32,000 nucleotides of DNA, taken from Verrucomicrobiota bacterium (GTDB lineage Bacteria; Verrucomicrobiota; Verrucomicrobiia; Limisphaerales; VHCN01). Below, piece by piece: positions 25,460 through 32,000 of the stretch (position 1 is the first letter of the stretch; every line of letters begins with the position of its first letter). The DNA lies in the NCBI GenBank assembly GCA_016871675.1, contig VHCN01000037.1:1-32000 (forward strand). The letters run 5' to 3'. The notes under the pieces are model-generated. The model was not told where the DNA came from and made no database searches. It was given only the letters and a program-made list of their open reading frames with translations. Position numbers and translations under genes: made by a program.

Positions 25460-26056
25460 TCAGTTGAATGCCACCTTCACATTCTCCCGCTCGGCGTCGT
25501 TGTCGATCGTCCACAGCGGGGCCTCGGCAAAATGGAATGCGCGCGCGAGCAGGTTCGCGGGGAACGACTGCACCTGCGTGTTGTAGACCATCACCGCGTC
25601 GTTGAAGGCCTGCCGCGCGAATCCGATGCGGTTCTCCGTGGCGCTGAGTTCCTCCATCACGAGCGCCATGCTTTGGTCGGCTTTGAGATCGGGATACGCC
25701 TCGGCGATGGCCAGCAAGCGGCCGAGCCCGGCGACGAGCGCGCCCTCGGCCCGGAGCAACTCCCGCATTGCCCCGCTGTCCGCGGGATTCGCGGCGGCGC
25801 GCGAGGCGGCGGAGACCGCGGCAGCGCGGGCTGTGGTGACCTCCTCGAGCGTGGCGCGCTCGTGCTTCAGGTAGCCCCTCGCCGTCTCGACAAGGTTCGG
25901 GATGAGGTCGTGGCGCCGCTTGAGTTGCACATCGATCTGCGCGAAGGCTCGCTTGAACTGGTTGCGCAGGGCGACGAGCCCGTTATAGACGGCGAGTGCA
26001 TACCCGATGAGCAGCACGGCGAGCGCGACCGGAACGAGGATCAGCATGGAGGGCAT
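25460..26056 (-). CDS. lemA: LemA family protein
   Basis: A 198-residue membrane-anchored helical protein. The N-terminal hydrophobic segment MLILVPVALAVLLIGYALAV (4-23) anchors it, followed by the family core YNGLVALRNQFKRAFAQIDV, QLKRRHDLIPNLVETARGYL, KHERATLEEVTTARAAA, LGRLLAIAEAYPDLKADQSM, ELSATENRIGFARQAFNDAV, MVYNTQVQSFPANLLARAF and AEAPLWTIDNDAERENVKVAF, which is complete. LemA has no known catalytic activity; it is often next to TPM-domain or M48 proteases. Here the M48 gene follows after 16 bases, so the two form an operon, and LemA may act as the protease's partner (inference). Confidence 0.95.
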   Translation of the reverse strand: MPSMLILVPVALAVLLIGYALAVYNGLVALRNQFKRAFAQIDVQLKRRHDLIPNLVETARGYLKHERATLEEVTTARAAAVSAASRAAANPADSGAMRELLRAEGALVAGLGRLLAIAEAYPDLKADQSMALVMEELSATENRIGFARQAFNDAVMVYNTQVQSFPANLLARAFHFAEAPLWTIDNDAERENVKVAFN

Positions 26057-26064
26057 GAAGGGGT

Positions 26065-26253
26065 GTGGTTGAATTCGGGCTCGGCGAGAGAGTGTTCGAG
26101 CCGGGAAGGCCGCTCAATTACAATTCTCCCGCCGAATCGCAGCCGGGCTGGATGGCGCTGCTGTTTCTGGTTCCCGTCGTGAATCTCGCCGTGCTGCCGA
26201 TTGTGGCTTTCACCGGCGGCGGCTCCGGGTCGGCACCCGAGCAAACAGCCTGA
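26065..26253 (+). CDS. Possible small membrane protein or fragment (62 residues)
   Basis: A GTG-started frame with one strong hydrophobic segment, GWMALLFLVPVVNLAVLPIV (about 28-47), then a short polar tail. The segment has the W-x-x-LLFLVPVVN pattern seen in small membrane proteins of the DUF5684/YIP1-like sort, but the N-terminal 27 residues look random and no ribosome site is evident. It lies divergent to lemA in the 236-base space between lemA and the lipoprotein gene. It could be a decayed remnant; little more can be said. Confidence 0.3.
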   Translation: MVEFGLGERVFEPGRPLNYNSPAESQPGWMALLFLVPVVNLAVLPIVAFTGGGSGSAPEQTA

Positions 26254-26292
26254 CTTGGTCGCTCCCGAGAGCTTTCCGGCCGGGGCGCGGGG

Positions 26293-26730
26293 CTACTGCG
26301 CGTCTACGAGCACGACTTGTAGTCGCCTGCGATCGATGGCGTAGCGTTTTCCTTGCGGCGCCTGCGGCATTTCCTTCACGTATTTGTCGCGGACAAGGGT
26401 CTGGAAGTCTGCCGGCATCTTCCGATGGTCCATGAGGTAGAGGTGGACGGCTTCCGTGAGTTGGACGTGGACAGGATTCCGGAGCGCGGCGTCCGCGGGG
26501 GCTGTGGGGAGCCGGTCCTGAACTGGTTCAGGCGTCACCGCCGGTCCGGACGAGGGCGCGGTTGCCGTGGGTGGGATGTTCGCAGGAGTTTGGGGCAGTG
26601 GCGTCGGCGGCTTTTTAGGAACCGGACTGACCGGAGGTGCGACCGGGGCAGACGGCTCCGGTTTACAACCCGTGAAGCAACCCGAAGGCAGTCCGAGCGC
26701 GAGAACGACTACGAATCGATTCCATTTCAT
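26293..26730 (-). CDS. Proline-rich putative lipoprotein next to the pseudopilin
   Basis: A 145-residue exported protein. The N terminus MKWNRFVVVLALGLPSGCFT has a hydrophobic core and two candidate lipobox cysteines (Cys18 in PSGC, Cys22 in FTGC). Residues 24-75 are a Pro/Ala/Thr-rich linker (PKKPPTPLPQTPAN). The compact C-terminal part (85-145) reads PVHVQLTEAVHLYLMDHRKM, PADFQTLVRDKYVKEMPQAP and GKRYAIDRRRLQVVLVDAQ; a helix followed by the D-x-x-x-LV-x-x-x-Y-V-x-x-x-P-x-x-P-x-G-K pattern is like the end of small pseudopilin-associated proteins. It follows the H-X9-DG pseudopilin by 29 bases on the same strand, so the two are probably co-transcribed. Precise function unknown. Confidence 0.65.
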   Translation of the reverse strand: MKWNRFVVVLALGLPSGCFTGCKPEPSAPVAPPVSPVPKKPPTPLPQTPANIPPTATAPSSGPAVTPEPVQDRLPTAPADAALRNPVHVQLTEAVHLYLMDHRKMPADFQTLVRDKYVKEMPQAPQGKRYAIDRRRLQVVLVDAQ

Positions 26731-26759
26731 CTGGTGGTCGCCCCGATGCGCCGCATGCG

Positions 26760-27572
26760 CTAAAACGTGCCCAAGTAGGGAGCACCGAACGGGGTGGACA
26801 CAGTGTCTGCAGTCGAGCCCGTCAGTTCGTTTGCCAAGCCAAAGTCACCACTCGTCAGCATCGTGTGATGACGATACTCCACATGGCCATCCATGAAGAT
26901 GAGGTTGCCGCCGCCCATGTGCGTGGTGGAATAAAACTCCCAGCCGTTCGGATACATCGGCACGTAGGTGTTCGGGTTGCGGGTCAGGTGCCAGTTCGTG
27001 TAGGTGCGCGGTCCGGCGGCCGCCGGAGGGCCGAGGTTCACGCGTGATGGACGCAGCCATCCGACATGAGTCCGCGCGGAACTCTCCTGAAGGCCGATGA
27101 GCCGGCTCGGGCTCGGCACCAGTGCGAATCGCCGCGTAAAATTCGCGGCTGAGACGATGAGGGCATTCGCAATGTAGATGGTGTCGTTTGTCTCGTTGGC
27201 GACATTGCCCGCCGCCTGCCATTCTGTCCGGGCGCCCGGGCAGGTGAACGCCTTGCTGTTGGTGGTGAGATTCTGCTGGAGCAACCCGAGGAAGTTGACG
27301 GTTGTCGTCGTCGCGAAGTTGGCCTGTCCCTGCGAATCCTGATACGGCGTGCGGTCGTCCTGCTCGCCGCCATACATTACGAGCGCGAGTGAAACCTGCT
27401 TCTGATTCGAGAGACACGCCGAGCGTTTGGCCTTCTCCTTCGCCTTCGTCAGCGCGGGAAGCAGCATGCCGGCGAGTATCGCGATGATGGCGATGACGAC
27501 GAGCAATTCGATCAAGGTGAAACCGGCGTGCCGCGCGCGCCGGCAGGTCTGAAGGAAGGTGAGGGAGGTCAT
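26760..27572 (-). CDS. Type IV pilin-like protein with H-X9-DG motif
   Basis: A 270-residue prepilin-type protein. A basic leader is followed by the prepilin peptidase site G17|F18 with Glu22 and the hydrophobic helix [19 protein letters not shown], then [20 protein letters not shown]. The C-terminal part has the H-X9-DG signature, [12 protein letters not shown] (His218 to Gly229), which marks a large family in Planctomycetes, Verrucomicrobia and Lentisphaerae whose members are associated with type II secretion-like pseudopili. ATG at 27572 is chosen because it puts the leader at normal length, with aaaagg just upstream; the frame is also open from a TTG at 27623. No secretion machinery genes are nearby, so this is one of many dispersed copies expected. 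Confidence 0.9.
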   Translation of the reverse strand: MTSLTFLQTCRRARHAGFTLIELLVVIAIIAILAGMLLPALTKAKEKAKRSACLSNQKQVSLALVMYGGEQDDRTPYQDSQGQANFATTTTVNFLGLLQQNLTTNSKAFTCPGARTEWQAAGNVANETNDTIYIANALIVSAANFTRRFALVPSPSRLIGLQESSARTHVGWLRPSRVNLGPPAAAGPRTYTNWHLTRNPNTYVPMYPNGWEFYSTTHMGGGNLIFMDGHVEYRHHTMLTSGDFGLANELTGSTADTVSTPFGAPYLGTF

Positions 27573-27678
27573 GGCCTTTTCAGTGATCGTCGTCACCGTG
27601 CCGCTCTGCGCGGGGATTGGCAAGCCCTCTTCGAAGAGTCTCTGCAGCGCTCAAACCGGACCTTGCTGGTTCGTGTTC

Positions 27679-29376
27679 TCAATACCCAACGGCCTGCCCG
27701 TCCTTCCGCGATTCGGTGGCGCCGATGTAAACCTTGTTTGTCGCGTCCCAGCGGATGGCTTGATACCCGCCGAAGGCTCCTGTCGAGGTGCGGCCGAGCT
27801 TGTGCCCCATCTTGCGCAGCGCCTCGAGCGACGCGAGCGGGAAGCCCTCCTCCACGTTCACCGTGCCGCCGTCGGTCATGCGTGCCGGGCTGTTCGGCTC
27901 CGTCGAGCCCACGTGGTAGATGCGCGGCGCGTCGCCCGCCTCCTGCAGGTTCATCCCGAAGTCAATCAGGTTCAGCAGAATCTGCACGTGCCCCTGCGGT
28001 TGCATGTCGCCGCCCATCACGCCGAAGCTCATCCACGGCTTGCCGTCCCGGGTCACGAACGCCGGGATGATCGTGTGAAAAGGCCGCTTGTGCGGCGCGT
28101 AGAAGTTCGGGTGCTTCTCGTCCGTGATGTTGAAGCCCTCGCCGCGGTCCTGCAGGCAGAAGCCCAGCCCGTCGGGCGTCATGCCGCTGCCCATGCCGCG
28201 GTAATTGCTCTGGATGAAGCTCACCATGTTGCCCTTCGCGTCCGCGACGGTGAGATAGATCGTGTCGCCGTGCAGCTCGGGCCGGCCCGGCTCGTAGGCC
28301 GGCGCCGCCTTGTCCATCGCGAGCAGCTTGCGCCGCTCGGCCCCGTAGCGTTTCGAGATGAGCTGCTTCACGGGAATCCTGCTGAACTCCGGGTCGCCGT
28401 AGTGCCGCGCGCGATCCTCGAACGCGAGTTTCTTCGCCTCGATGAACAGGTGCATGTGCTCCGGGCTGCCGAAGCCGAATGTCTTCAGGTCGTATCCCTC
28501 GAGCACGTTGAGCATCTGCAACGCCGCGATGCCCTGTCCGTTCGGCGGCAGCTCCCACACGTCGTAGCCGCGGTAGCTCGTCGAGACCGGCTCGACCCAC
28601 GTCGAGCGATGATCCGCCAGGTCGCGCTCCGTGATGAACCCGCCGTGCCGCAGCATGTAGGCCGAAACCGTGCGCGCAAGGTCTCCCTTGTAAAACGCGT
28701 TGCGCCCGCCGCGCGCGATGCGCTCCAGCGTGCGCGCAAGGTCCGGGTTGCGGAACACCTCGCCCTTGCGCGGCCGCACGCCGCCGGGATTGTAGGTTTC
28801 GAGGAAGTTCGGATACTTCGCCTGCGGGCTCCGCGCCGACGGCCACCCGCCCGCGATCACCTCCGGCACCGGAAACCCTTCGCGCCCATACTGGATTGTT
28901 GCGGCGAGGATCGTCTTCATCGGCAGCTTGCCGAACTTCTTGTGCAGCTCGAACCACCCGTCCACGCAACCCGGCACCGTGACCGGCAACGGCCCGTAAC
29001 TCGGCACCTTGCTCAGCCCGTTCGTGCGGAAATGCTCGATGGTCAGAATGTAGGGCGAACGCCCGCTTGCGTTCAGCCCGTGAAGCCGCTGCGACTTCGC
29101 ATCCCACACAATGGCGAACAAATCCCCGCCGATGCCGCAGCTCATCGGCTCCATGAGACCGAGCGCGGCGTCCGCGGCGATCGCGGCGTCCACGGCCGAG
29201 CCGCCCTGCTTGAGGATGTCGAGCCCGATCTGTGATGCGAGCGCGTGGCTCGTGCAAACCATCCCGTGTGGCGCGATGGTCTCCGAGCGCGTGGCGAATT
29301 TCGTTCCCGGCCGCGCAGCGGCCGAGGCAAGCAGGGGCAGGGCAAGCGAAGACATGATGAGAACCGTGGCGTTCAT
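27679..29376 (-). CDS. ggt: Gamma-glutamyltransferase
   Basis: An exported N-terminal nucleophile hydrolase that cleaves gamma-glutamyl bonds, such as in glutathione, and processes itself. Using the ATG at 29376 gives 565 residues beginning with a signal peptide, MNATVLIMSSLALPLLASAA; an ATG at 29409 would add 11 residues. Landmarks: MVCTSHALASQIGLDILKQG, SAVDAAIAADAALGLMEPMS, CGIGGDLFAIV, VTVPGCVDGWFELHKKFG, LPPNGQGIAALQMLNVLEGY, FIEAKKLAFEDRARHYGDP. The autoprocessing site is HGDTIYLTVADAKGNMVSFI; its Thr (383 counting from 29409) aligns with the E. coli nucleophile, but the next residue is Ile instead of Thr, as in the common HGDT subgroup. SNYRGMGSGM follows. Both subunits are present. 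It lies 48 bases downstream of potD on the same strand. Confidence 0.93.
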   Translation of the reverse strand: MNATVLIMSSLALPLLASAAARPGTKFATRSETIAPHGMVCTSHALASQIGLDILKQGGSAVDAAIAADAALGLMEPMSCGIGGDLFAIVWDAKSQRLHGLNASGRSPYILTIEHFRTNGLSKVPSYGPLPVTVPGCVDGWFELHKKFGKLPMKTILAATIQYGREGFPVPEVIAGGWPSARSPQAKYPNFLETYNPGGVRPRKGEVFRNPDLARTLERIARGGRNAFYKGDLARTVSAYMLRHGGFITERDLADHRSTWVEPVSTSYRGYDVWELPPNGQGIAALQMLNVLEGYDLKTFGFGSPEHMHLFIEAKKLAFEDRARHYGDPEFSRIPVKQLISKRYGAERRKLLAMDKAAPAYEPGRPELHGDTIYLTVADAKGNMVSFIQSNYRGMGSGMTPDGLGFCLQDRGEGFNITDEKHPNFYAPHKRPFHTIIPAFVTRDGKPWMSFGVMGGDMQPQGHVQILLNLIDFGMNLQEAGDAPRIYHVGSTEPNSPARMTDGGTVNVEEGFPLASLEALRKMGHKLGRTSTGAFGGYQAIRWDATNKVYIGATESRKDGQAVGY

Positions 29377-29424
29377 GGATGCGCGCGGAGTAAAGCAGAG
29401 ACGATGCATCGCGCAAGTGCCGCG

Positions 29425-30471
29425 TCACTTCGCCTTCACCGCCGTCCACACCTCGTCGTAGAGGCGCGTTCCGGCCCCGAGATCTTCGAGGAACTCCAAC
29501 CGCTGCATCACTTCGGGCGGAGGATAGATGGCGGGGTTCGCAAGATCCTCCTTCTTGATGAACGGCCGCGCGGCCTTGTTCGGCGTCGCATACTGGATGA
29601 AGTCGGAGAGCTGCGCGCCCACGCGCGCGTCGAGCACGTGGTTGATGAACTTCTCCGCCAAGTCTCGGTGCGGCGCCTTCGCGGGCACGGCGAGGCTGTC
29701 CACCCAGAGGATGCTGCCCTCGCGCGGGATGAGGTAGCGCGTGTCCTTGTCGTCGGCCATGCCGCGCGCGGCGTCGCCGCTGTAAGCCATCGCGGCGGCG
29801 GCGGCTTTGCCGAGGACCTTGTTGCGCCCGCCCACGCCGCCCTCGAATCCCGAGGAGCGCCGCTTGGCCTCGATGAGGAGGTCGCGCGCTTCGCGCAGGT
29901 GCGCCGGGTCGGTGGAGTTGAAGCTGTGCCCCTTGAACTTGAGCGCCGCGCCGATGGTGTCGCGCGCGGTGTCGAGCATCACGAACTTGCCGGGCTGCAG
30001 CTTCGCGTCGAACAGCAGGCCCCACGTCTCGGGCAGCGGCCGTCCACGGGCCGCGCGCACGAACAGGCCCACGGTGCCCCATTGATACGCGGCGGTGAAC
30101 TTGTTGCCGCGATCCCATGGCGGGCTGGCGAAGCGCTCGTCGAGGTTCTTGAGGTTCGGGATGTTCTCGTGCCGCAGCGGCGCGAGCAGGCCGAGCTTGA
30201 GCATCGTCGGCACCGAACTGTCCGGCGGCACCACGATGTCGTAGAGCGACACGCCGCCGCCCTGGATTTTGGCGAGCATGGCCTCGGCGTCTTCATACAA
30301 ATCCACGGTGACCTTGCACGCGTGGAGCTTCTCGAACCCGGCGACGACCTTGGGGTCGAGGTATTCGCTCCAGATGAAGATGTTGAGCTTCGACTGTCCG
30401 GAGGCGGGCACGGCGATCAGCAGCAGCACAAACCACCGGGCGAGGCGGAGGATGGCGTGGATGGGCGTCAT
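29425..30471 (-). CDS. potD: Spermidine/putrescine-type ABC transporter substrate-binding protein
   Basis: A 348-residue periplasmic binding protein of the PotD/PotF family. Signal peptide about 1-25 (WFVLLLIAVPASGQS). The mature start KLNIFIWSEYLDPKVVAGFE and CKVTVDLYEDAEAMLAKIQG are typical, as are YDIVVPPDSSVPTMLKLGLL, PPWDRGNKFTAAYQWGTVGL, LDTARDTIGAALKFKGHSFN, AMAYSGDAARGM, IPREGSILWVDSLAVPAKAP, EKFINHVLDARVGAQLSDFI and QYATPNKAA. The ligand cannot be read precisely; polyamine is the default. Its ATG overlaps the stop of the permease gene (ATGA), so they are coupled. Adjacent genes for the ATPase (PotA) and the first permease (PotB) are missing from the window. Confidence 0.92.
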   Translation of the reverse strand: MTPIHAILRLARWFVLLLIAVPASGQSKLNIFIWSEYLDPKVVAGFEKLHACKVTVDLYEDAEAMLAKIQGGGVSLYDIVVPPDSSVPTMLKLGLLAPLRHENIPNLKNLDERFASPPWDRGNKFTAAYQWGTVGLFVRAARGRPLPETWGLLFDAKLQPGKFVMLDTARDTIGAALKFKGHSFNSTDPAHLREARDLLIEAKRRSSGFEGGVGGRNKVLGKAAAAAMAYSGDAARGMADDKDTRYLIPREGSILWVDSLAVPAKAPHRDLAEKFINHVLDARVGAQLSDFIQYATPNKAARPFIKKEDLANPAIYPPPEVMQRLEFLEDLGAGTRLYDEVWTAVKAK

Positions 30472-31253
30472 GGCACTTTTCTGCGCAACCAGGTCACGAG
30501 CACGGTCCCGGCGGCGGCGGCGAGCACGAGGAGCGCGGAGAGCGCGTTGATGTCCGGTGTGATTCCACGTTTCACGGACGAGTAAATCAGGATGGGCAGC
30601 GTGGTCGAGCCCGGACCGCTCGTGAAGAAGCTCACGACGAAATCATCGAGGCTCAGCGTGAACGCCAGCAACGCCGCCGCCAGCACGCCCGGCACCAACA
30701 GCGGCAGCGTCACGTGCCGGAACACCTGCGCCGGCGTCGCCCCGAGGTCGCGCGCGGCTTCTTCGAGCGACGGGTCCATTCCCGACATCCGGGCGCGCAC
30801 CACGATGGCCACGAACGGAATTTGAAACGTCACGTGCGCGAGCACCATCGTCATCAGCCCCAGTTCAAACCAGCCGGTCCAACGGCGGAGCAGCCCGAGG
30901 AACAACAGCAGCGACGCCGCCAGCACCACGTCCGGAATGAACACGGGCAGATACAGCGCGCGCTGCACCAGCCCCGCGCCCCGGAATCGCCGCGCCAGCC
31001 CGACACCCAGCATCGTGCCGAGCACCGTCGAAATGCCCGTGCTTGCCGCCGCCAGCAGCAGCGTGTTCTTTGCGGCGTCGAGCGCGAGGTTGTTCTCCCA
31101 CAGCGCGCGATACCACTGGAGCGTGAAGCCGTGCCAGCCCGTGCCGAAGCGCGACGCGTTGAATGAAAAGAGGACCACGACCAGCAGCGGCGCGTAGAGG
31201 AACGCGAACAGCAGCGCGGTCGCGATGCCCGTGGGCCAGCGGAACGACTTCAT
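30468..31253 (-). CDS. potC: ABC transporter permease, PotC type
   Basis: A 261-residue inner-membrane permease with about six membrane segments. It starts MKSFRWPTGIATALLFAFLY and continues APLLVVVLFSFNASRFGTGW, HGFTLQWYRALWENNLALDA, LGTMLGVGLARRF, VFIPDVVLAASLLLFLGLL and VTFQIPFVAIVVRARM. The EAA loop for docking the ATPase is MDPSLEEAARDLGATPAQVF RHVTLPLLVPG. The end is FTLSLDDFVVSFFTSGPGST, LPILIYSSVKRGITPDINAL. This is the PotC/YdcV type. ATG at 31253 fits the first membrane segment; a frame reaching 31370 lies over remains of a broken upstream gene. It lacks a PotB or PotA neighbour on the upstream side. Confidence 0.92.
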   Translation of the reverse strand: MKSFRWPTGIATALLFAFLYAPLLVVVLFSFNASRFGTGWHGFTLQWYRALWENNLALDAAKNTLLLAAASTGISTVLGTMLGVGLARRFRGAGLVQRALYLPVFIPDVVLAASLLLFLGLLRRWTGWFELGLMTMVLAHVTFQIPFVAIVVRARMSGMDPSLEEAARDLGATPAQVFRHVTLPLLVPGVLAAALLAFTLSLDDFVVSFFTSGPGSTTLPILIYSSVKRGITPDINALSALLVLAAAAGTVLVTWLRRKVP

Positions 31254-31261
31254 GGGCGTCG

Positions 31262-31682
31262 AAAAAGGGGCCACCGCAGCCAGGGCTCGCGCACGGGTCA
31301 CAAGCTGGCCGTCACGCCGCGCCACGCCCACGTGATGGGCGTTGCACGACGCGTTCCATCGGCAGCGCATCGAGGAACGCCAGCGGGTCGTAGCCGTGAT
31401 TCACCGAGTTGACGTGCAGGTTCGTCACGTCGAGCAACAGCCCGCAGTCCGTGCGTTCGAGGACCTCGCCGATGAACTCCGCTTCGGGCATCTCTGCGCC
31501 GGGCAGGGTGACGCTGAAGGTGATGTTCTCGAGGATGAGCCGCGGGCCAATGCGCCCGCGGGCGACGGCGACATTCCGGCAGAGCGCCTCCACCGCCTCG
31601 CGCATGAAGGGCAGCGGAGTCAAATGCCCGATTTGGATGCCGCCCGCGCGCGTGAAGGCGATGTGCTCGCTCCACCACGGCG
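31262..31682 (-). pseudogene. Broken MNIO (DUF692) family gene
   Basis: From about 31682 the minus strand reads PPWWSEHIAFTRAGGIQIGH, LTPLPFMREAVEALCRNVAV, RLILENITFSVTLPGAEMPE, AEFIGEVLERTDCGLLLDVT, NLHVNSVNHGYDPLAFLDAL and PMERVVQ, a good match to the middle of DUF692/MNIO iron-dependent oxidases, which modify peptides for metallophores and related products. The N-terminal third is absent. After ERVVQ this frame becomes RPSRGRG and stops, while a neighbouring frame continues HHVGVARRDGQLVTRARAL, the expected next segment, to about 31262. So there is a frameshift near 31345-31352 and no complete C terminus. It ends just upstream of potC. Confidence 0.7.
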
Positions 31683-31961
31683 GCCTCGATGGCTGGACGG
31701 ATGGATTCCAGCAGCAGCAGGGTCACTTCACGGAACACGAGCATCACGTTCACGTTGCTGCTGCGCTCGGCGGTTTCGCCGCGCGCCAGTCCGCCATAGA
31801 GCACAACGGACACGAGCTTGTCAGGAGTGGCCATGCGGAGCTTGTCGCAGCAGTGCAGGAGCCCCTCGCGCACCGGCGCGGGGGAGCAGCGTGCCGAGTT
31901 TGATCAACTGCTGCTCGATGGCATCCGGTGAAGGCAGGTTTGGAGTTCGGTCCTTGTTCAT
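31683..31961 (-). pseudogene. Broken nucleotidyltransferase-domain gene
   Basis: An ATG at 31961 with GAGG six bases upstream starts MNKDRTPNLPSPDAIEQQLI KLGTLLP, then loses frame in a run of five G (plus 31880-31884). Dropping one base continues APVREGLLHCCDKLRMATPD, KLVSVVLYGGLARGETAERS, SNVNVMLVFREVTLLLLESI RPAI, a nucleotidyltransferase-like fold. The usual GS...SDxD metal motif is here GG...SNVN, so it lacks the canonical Ser and the first Asp. The similarity ends at about 31683 where the DUF692 remnant begins, so a deletion has joined two genes. Sequencing or assembly error in the G run is possible for the frameshift, but not for the missing residues. Confidence 0.6.
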
Positions 31962-32000
31962 GTCATCCTCATTGGTTTTGGGGTTTCTCGGTTGCAAACT

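Noticed and set aside
27962-30118. 718-residue minus-strand frame across ggt and potD
   Set aside because: Same strand, different frame; low-complexity Arg/Ala/Gly sequence, while both known genes are intact in other frames.

Overview
The window is a GC-rich stretch from a bacterium of the PVC group, most likely a Verrucomicrobiota member of the Pedosphaera/Limisphaerales kind. Four things point there: a PSCyt1-DUF1549-LamG-DUF1553 protein paired with a DUF1501 protein, a DUF7133-type beta-propeller/HEAT protein, a type IV pilin-like protein with the H-X9-DG motif, and many secreted PQQ-propeller, sialidase and sialate-esterase proteins. Assignment below phylum level is inference. I see no tRNA, rRNA, CRISPR array, insertion sequence or phage gene.

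Layout. 1-4.3 kb: a 5' portion of thiC under a TPP riboswitch (minus), a secreted esterase with a collapsed PQQ-propeller remnant behind it (plus), then thiD-msrP (minus). 4.4-8.9 kb: a plus-strand run of secreted carbohydrate-active genes (sialate O-acetylesterase, sialidase, PQQ propeller) with a RidA homologue. 8.9-14.0 kb: a truncated ECF sigma factor, a DUF7133 propeller/HEAT protein without its usual haem domain, NADP isocitrate dehydrogenase, a decayed gap and a KDG-kinase-like sugar kinase. 14.0-15.6 kb: a minus-strand pair of DJ-1/PfpI protein and Tat-exported TIM-barrel isomerase. 15.7-21.4 kb: a truncated secreted-protein start, an EthD-like protein, and the translationally coupled PSD1/DUF1501 pair. 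21.5-27.6 kb (minus): a GH-like secreted TIM-barrel protein, LemA with an M48 protease, a Pro-rich lipoprotein and an H-X9-DG pseudopilin. 27.7-32 kb (minus): gamma-glutamyltransferase, a polyamine-type binding protein with one permease (PotD/PotC), then two broken genes (MNIO/DUF692 and a nucleotidyltransferase).

How it works together. Most intact genes fit a free-living heterotroph degrading polysaccharides at the cell surface: export signals are frequent (Sec, Tat, lipobox, pilin), with esterase, sialidase, GH-like and PSD1/DUF1501 proteins outside and a sugar kinase and isocitrate dehydrogenase inside. Thiamine synthesis (thiC, thiD) is the one recognisable biosynthetic theme.

I did not find a convincing new multi-gene system. 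The most unusual features are small-scale: an in-frame palindromic element inside thiC, a 7-bp periodic repeat present both in the thiC leader and inside the PSD1 coding sequence, a possible anti-aptamer hairpin on the TPP riboswitch, and an unusually high number of gene remnants (2.2, 9.0, 12.7, 15.8, 21.4, 31.3-31.9 kb), one of which looks like a clean in-frame internal deletion.
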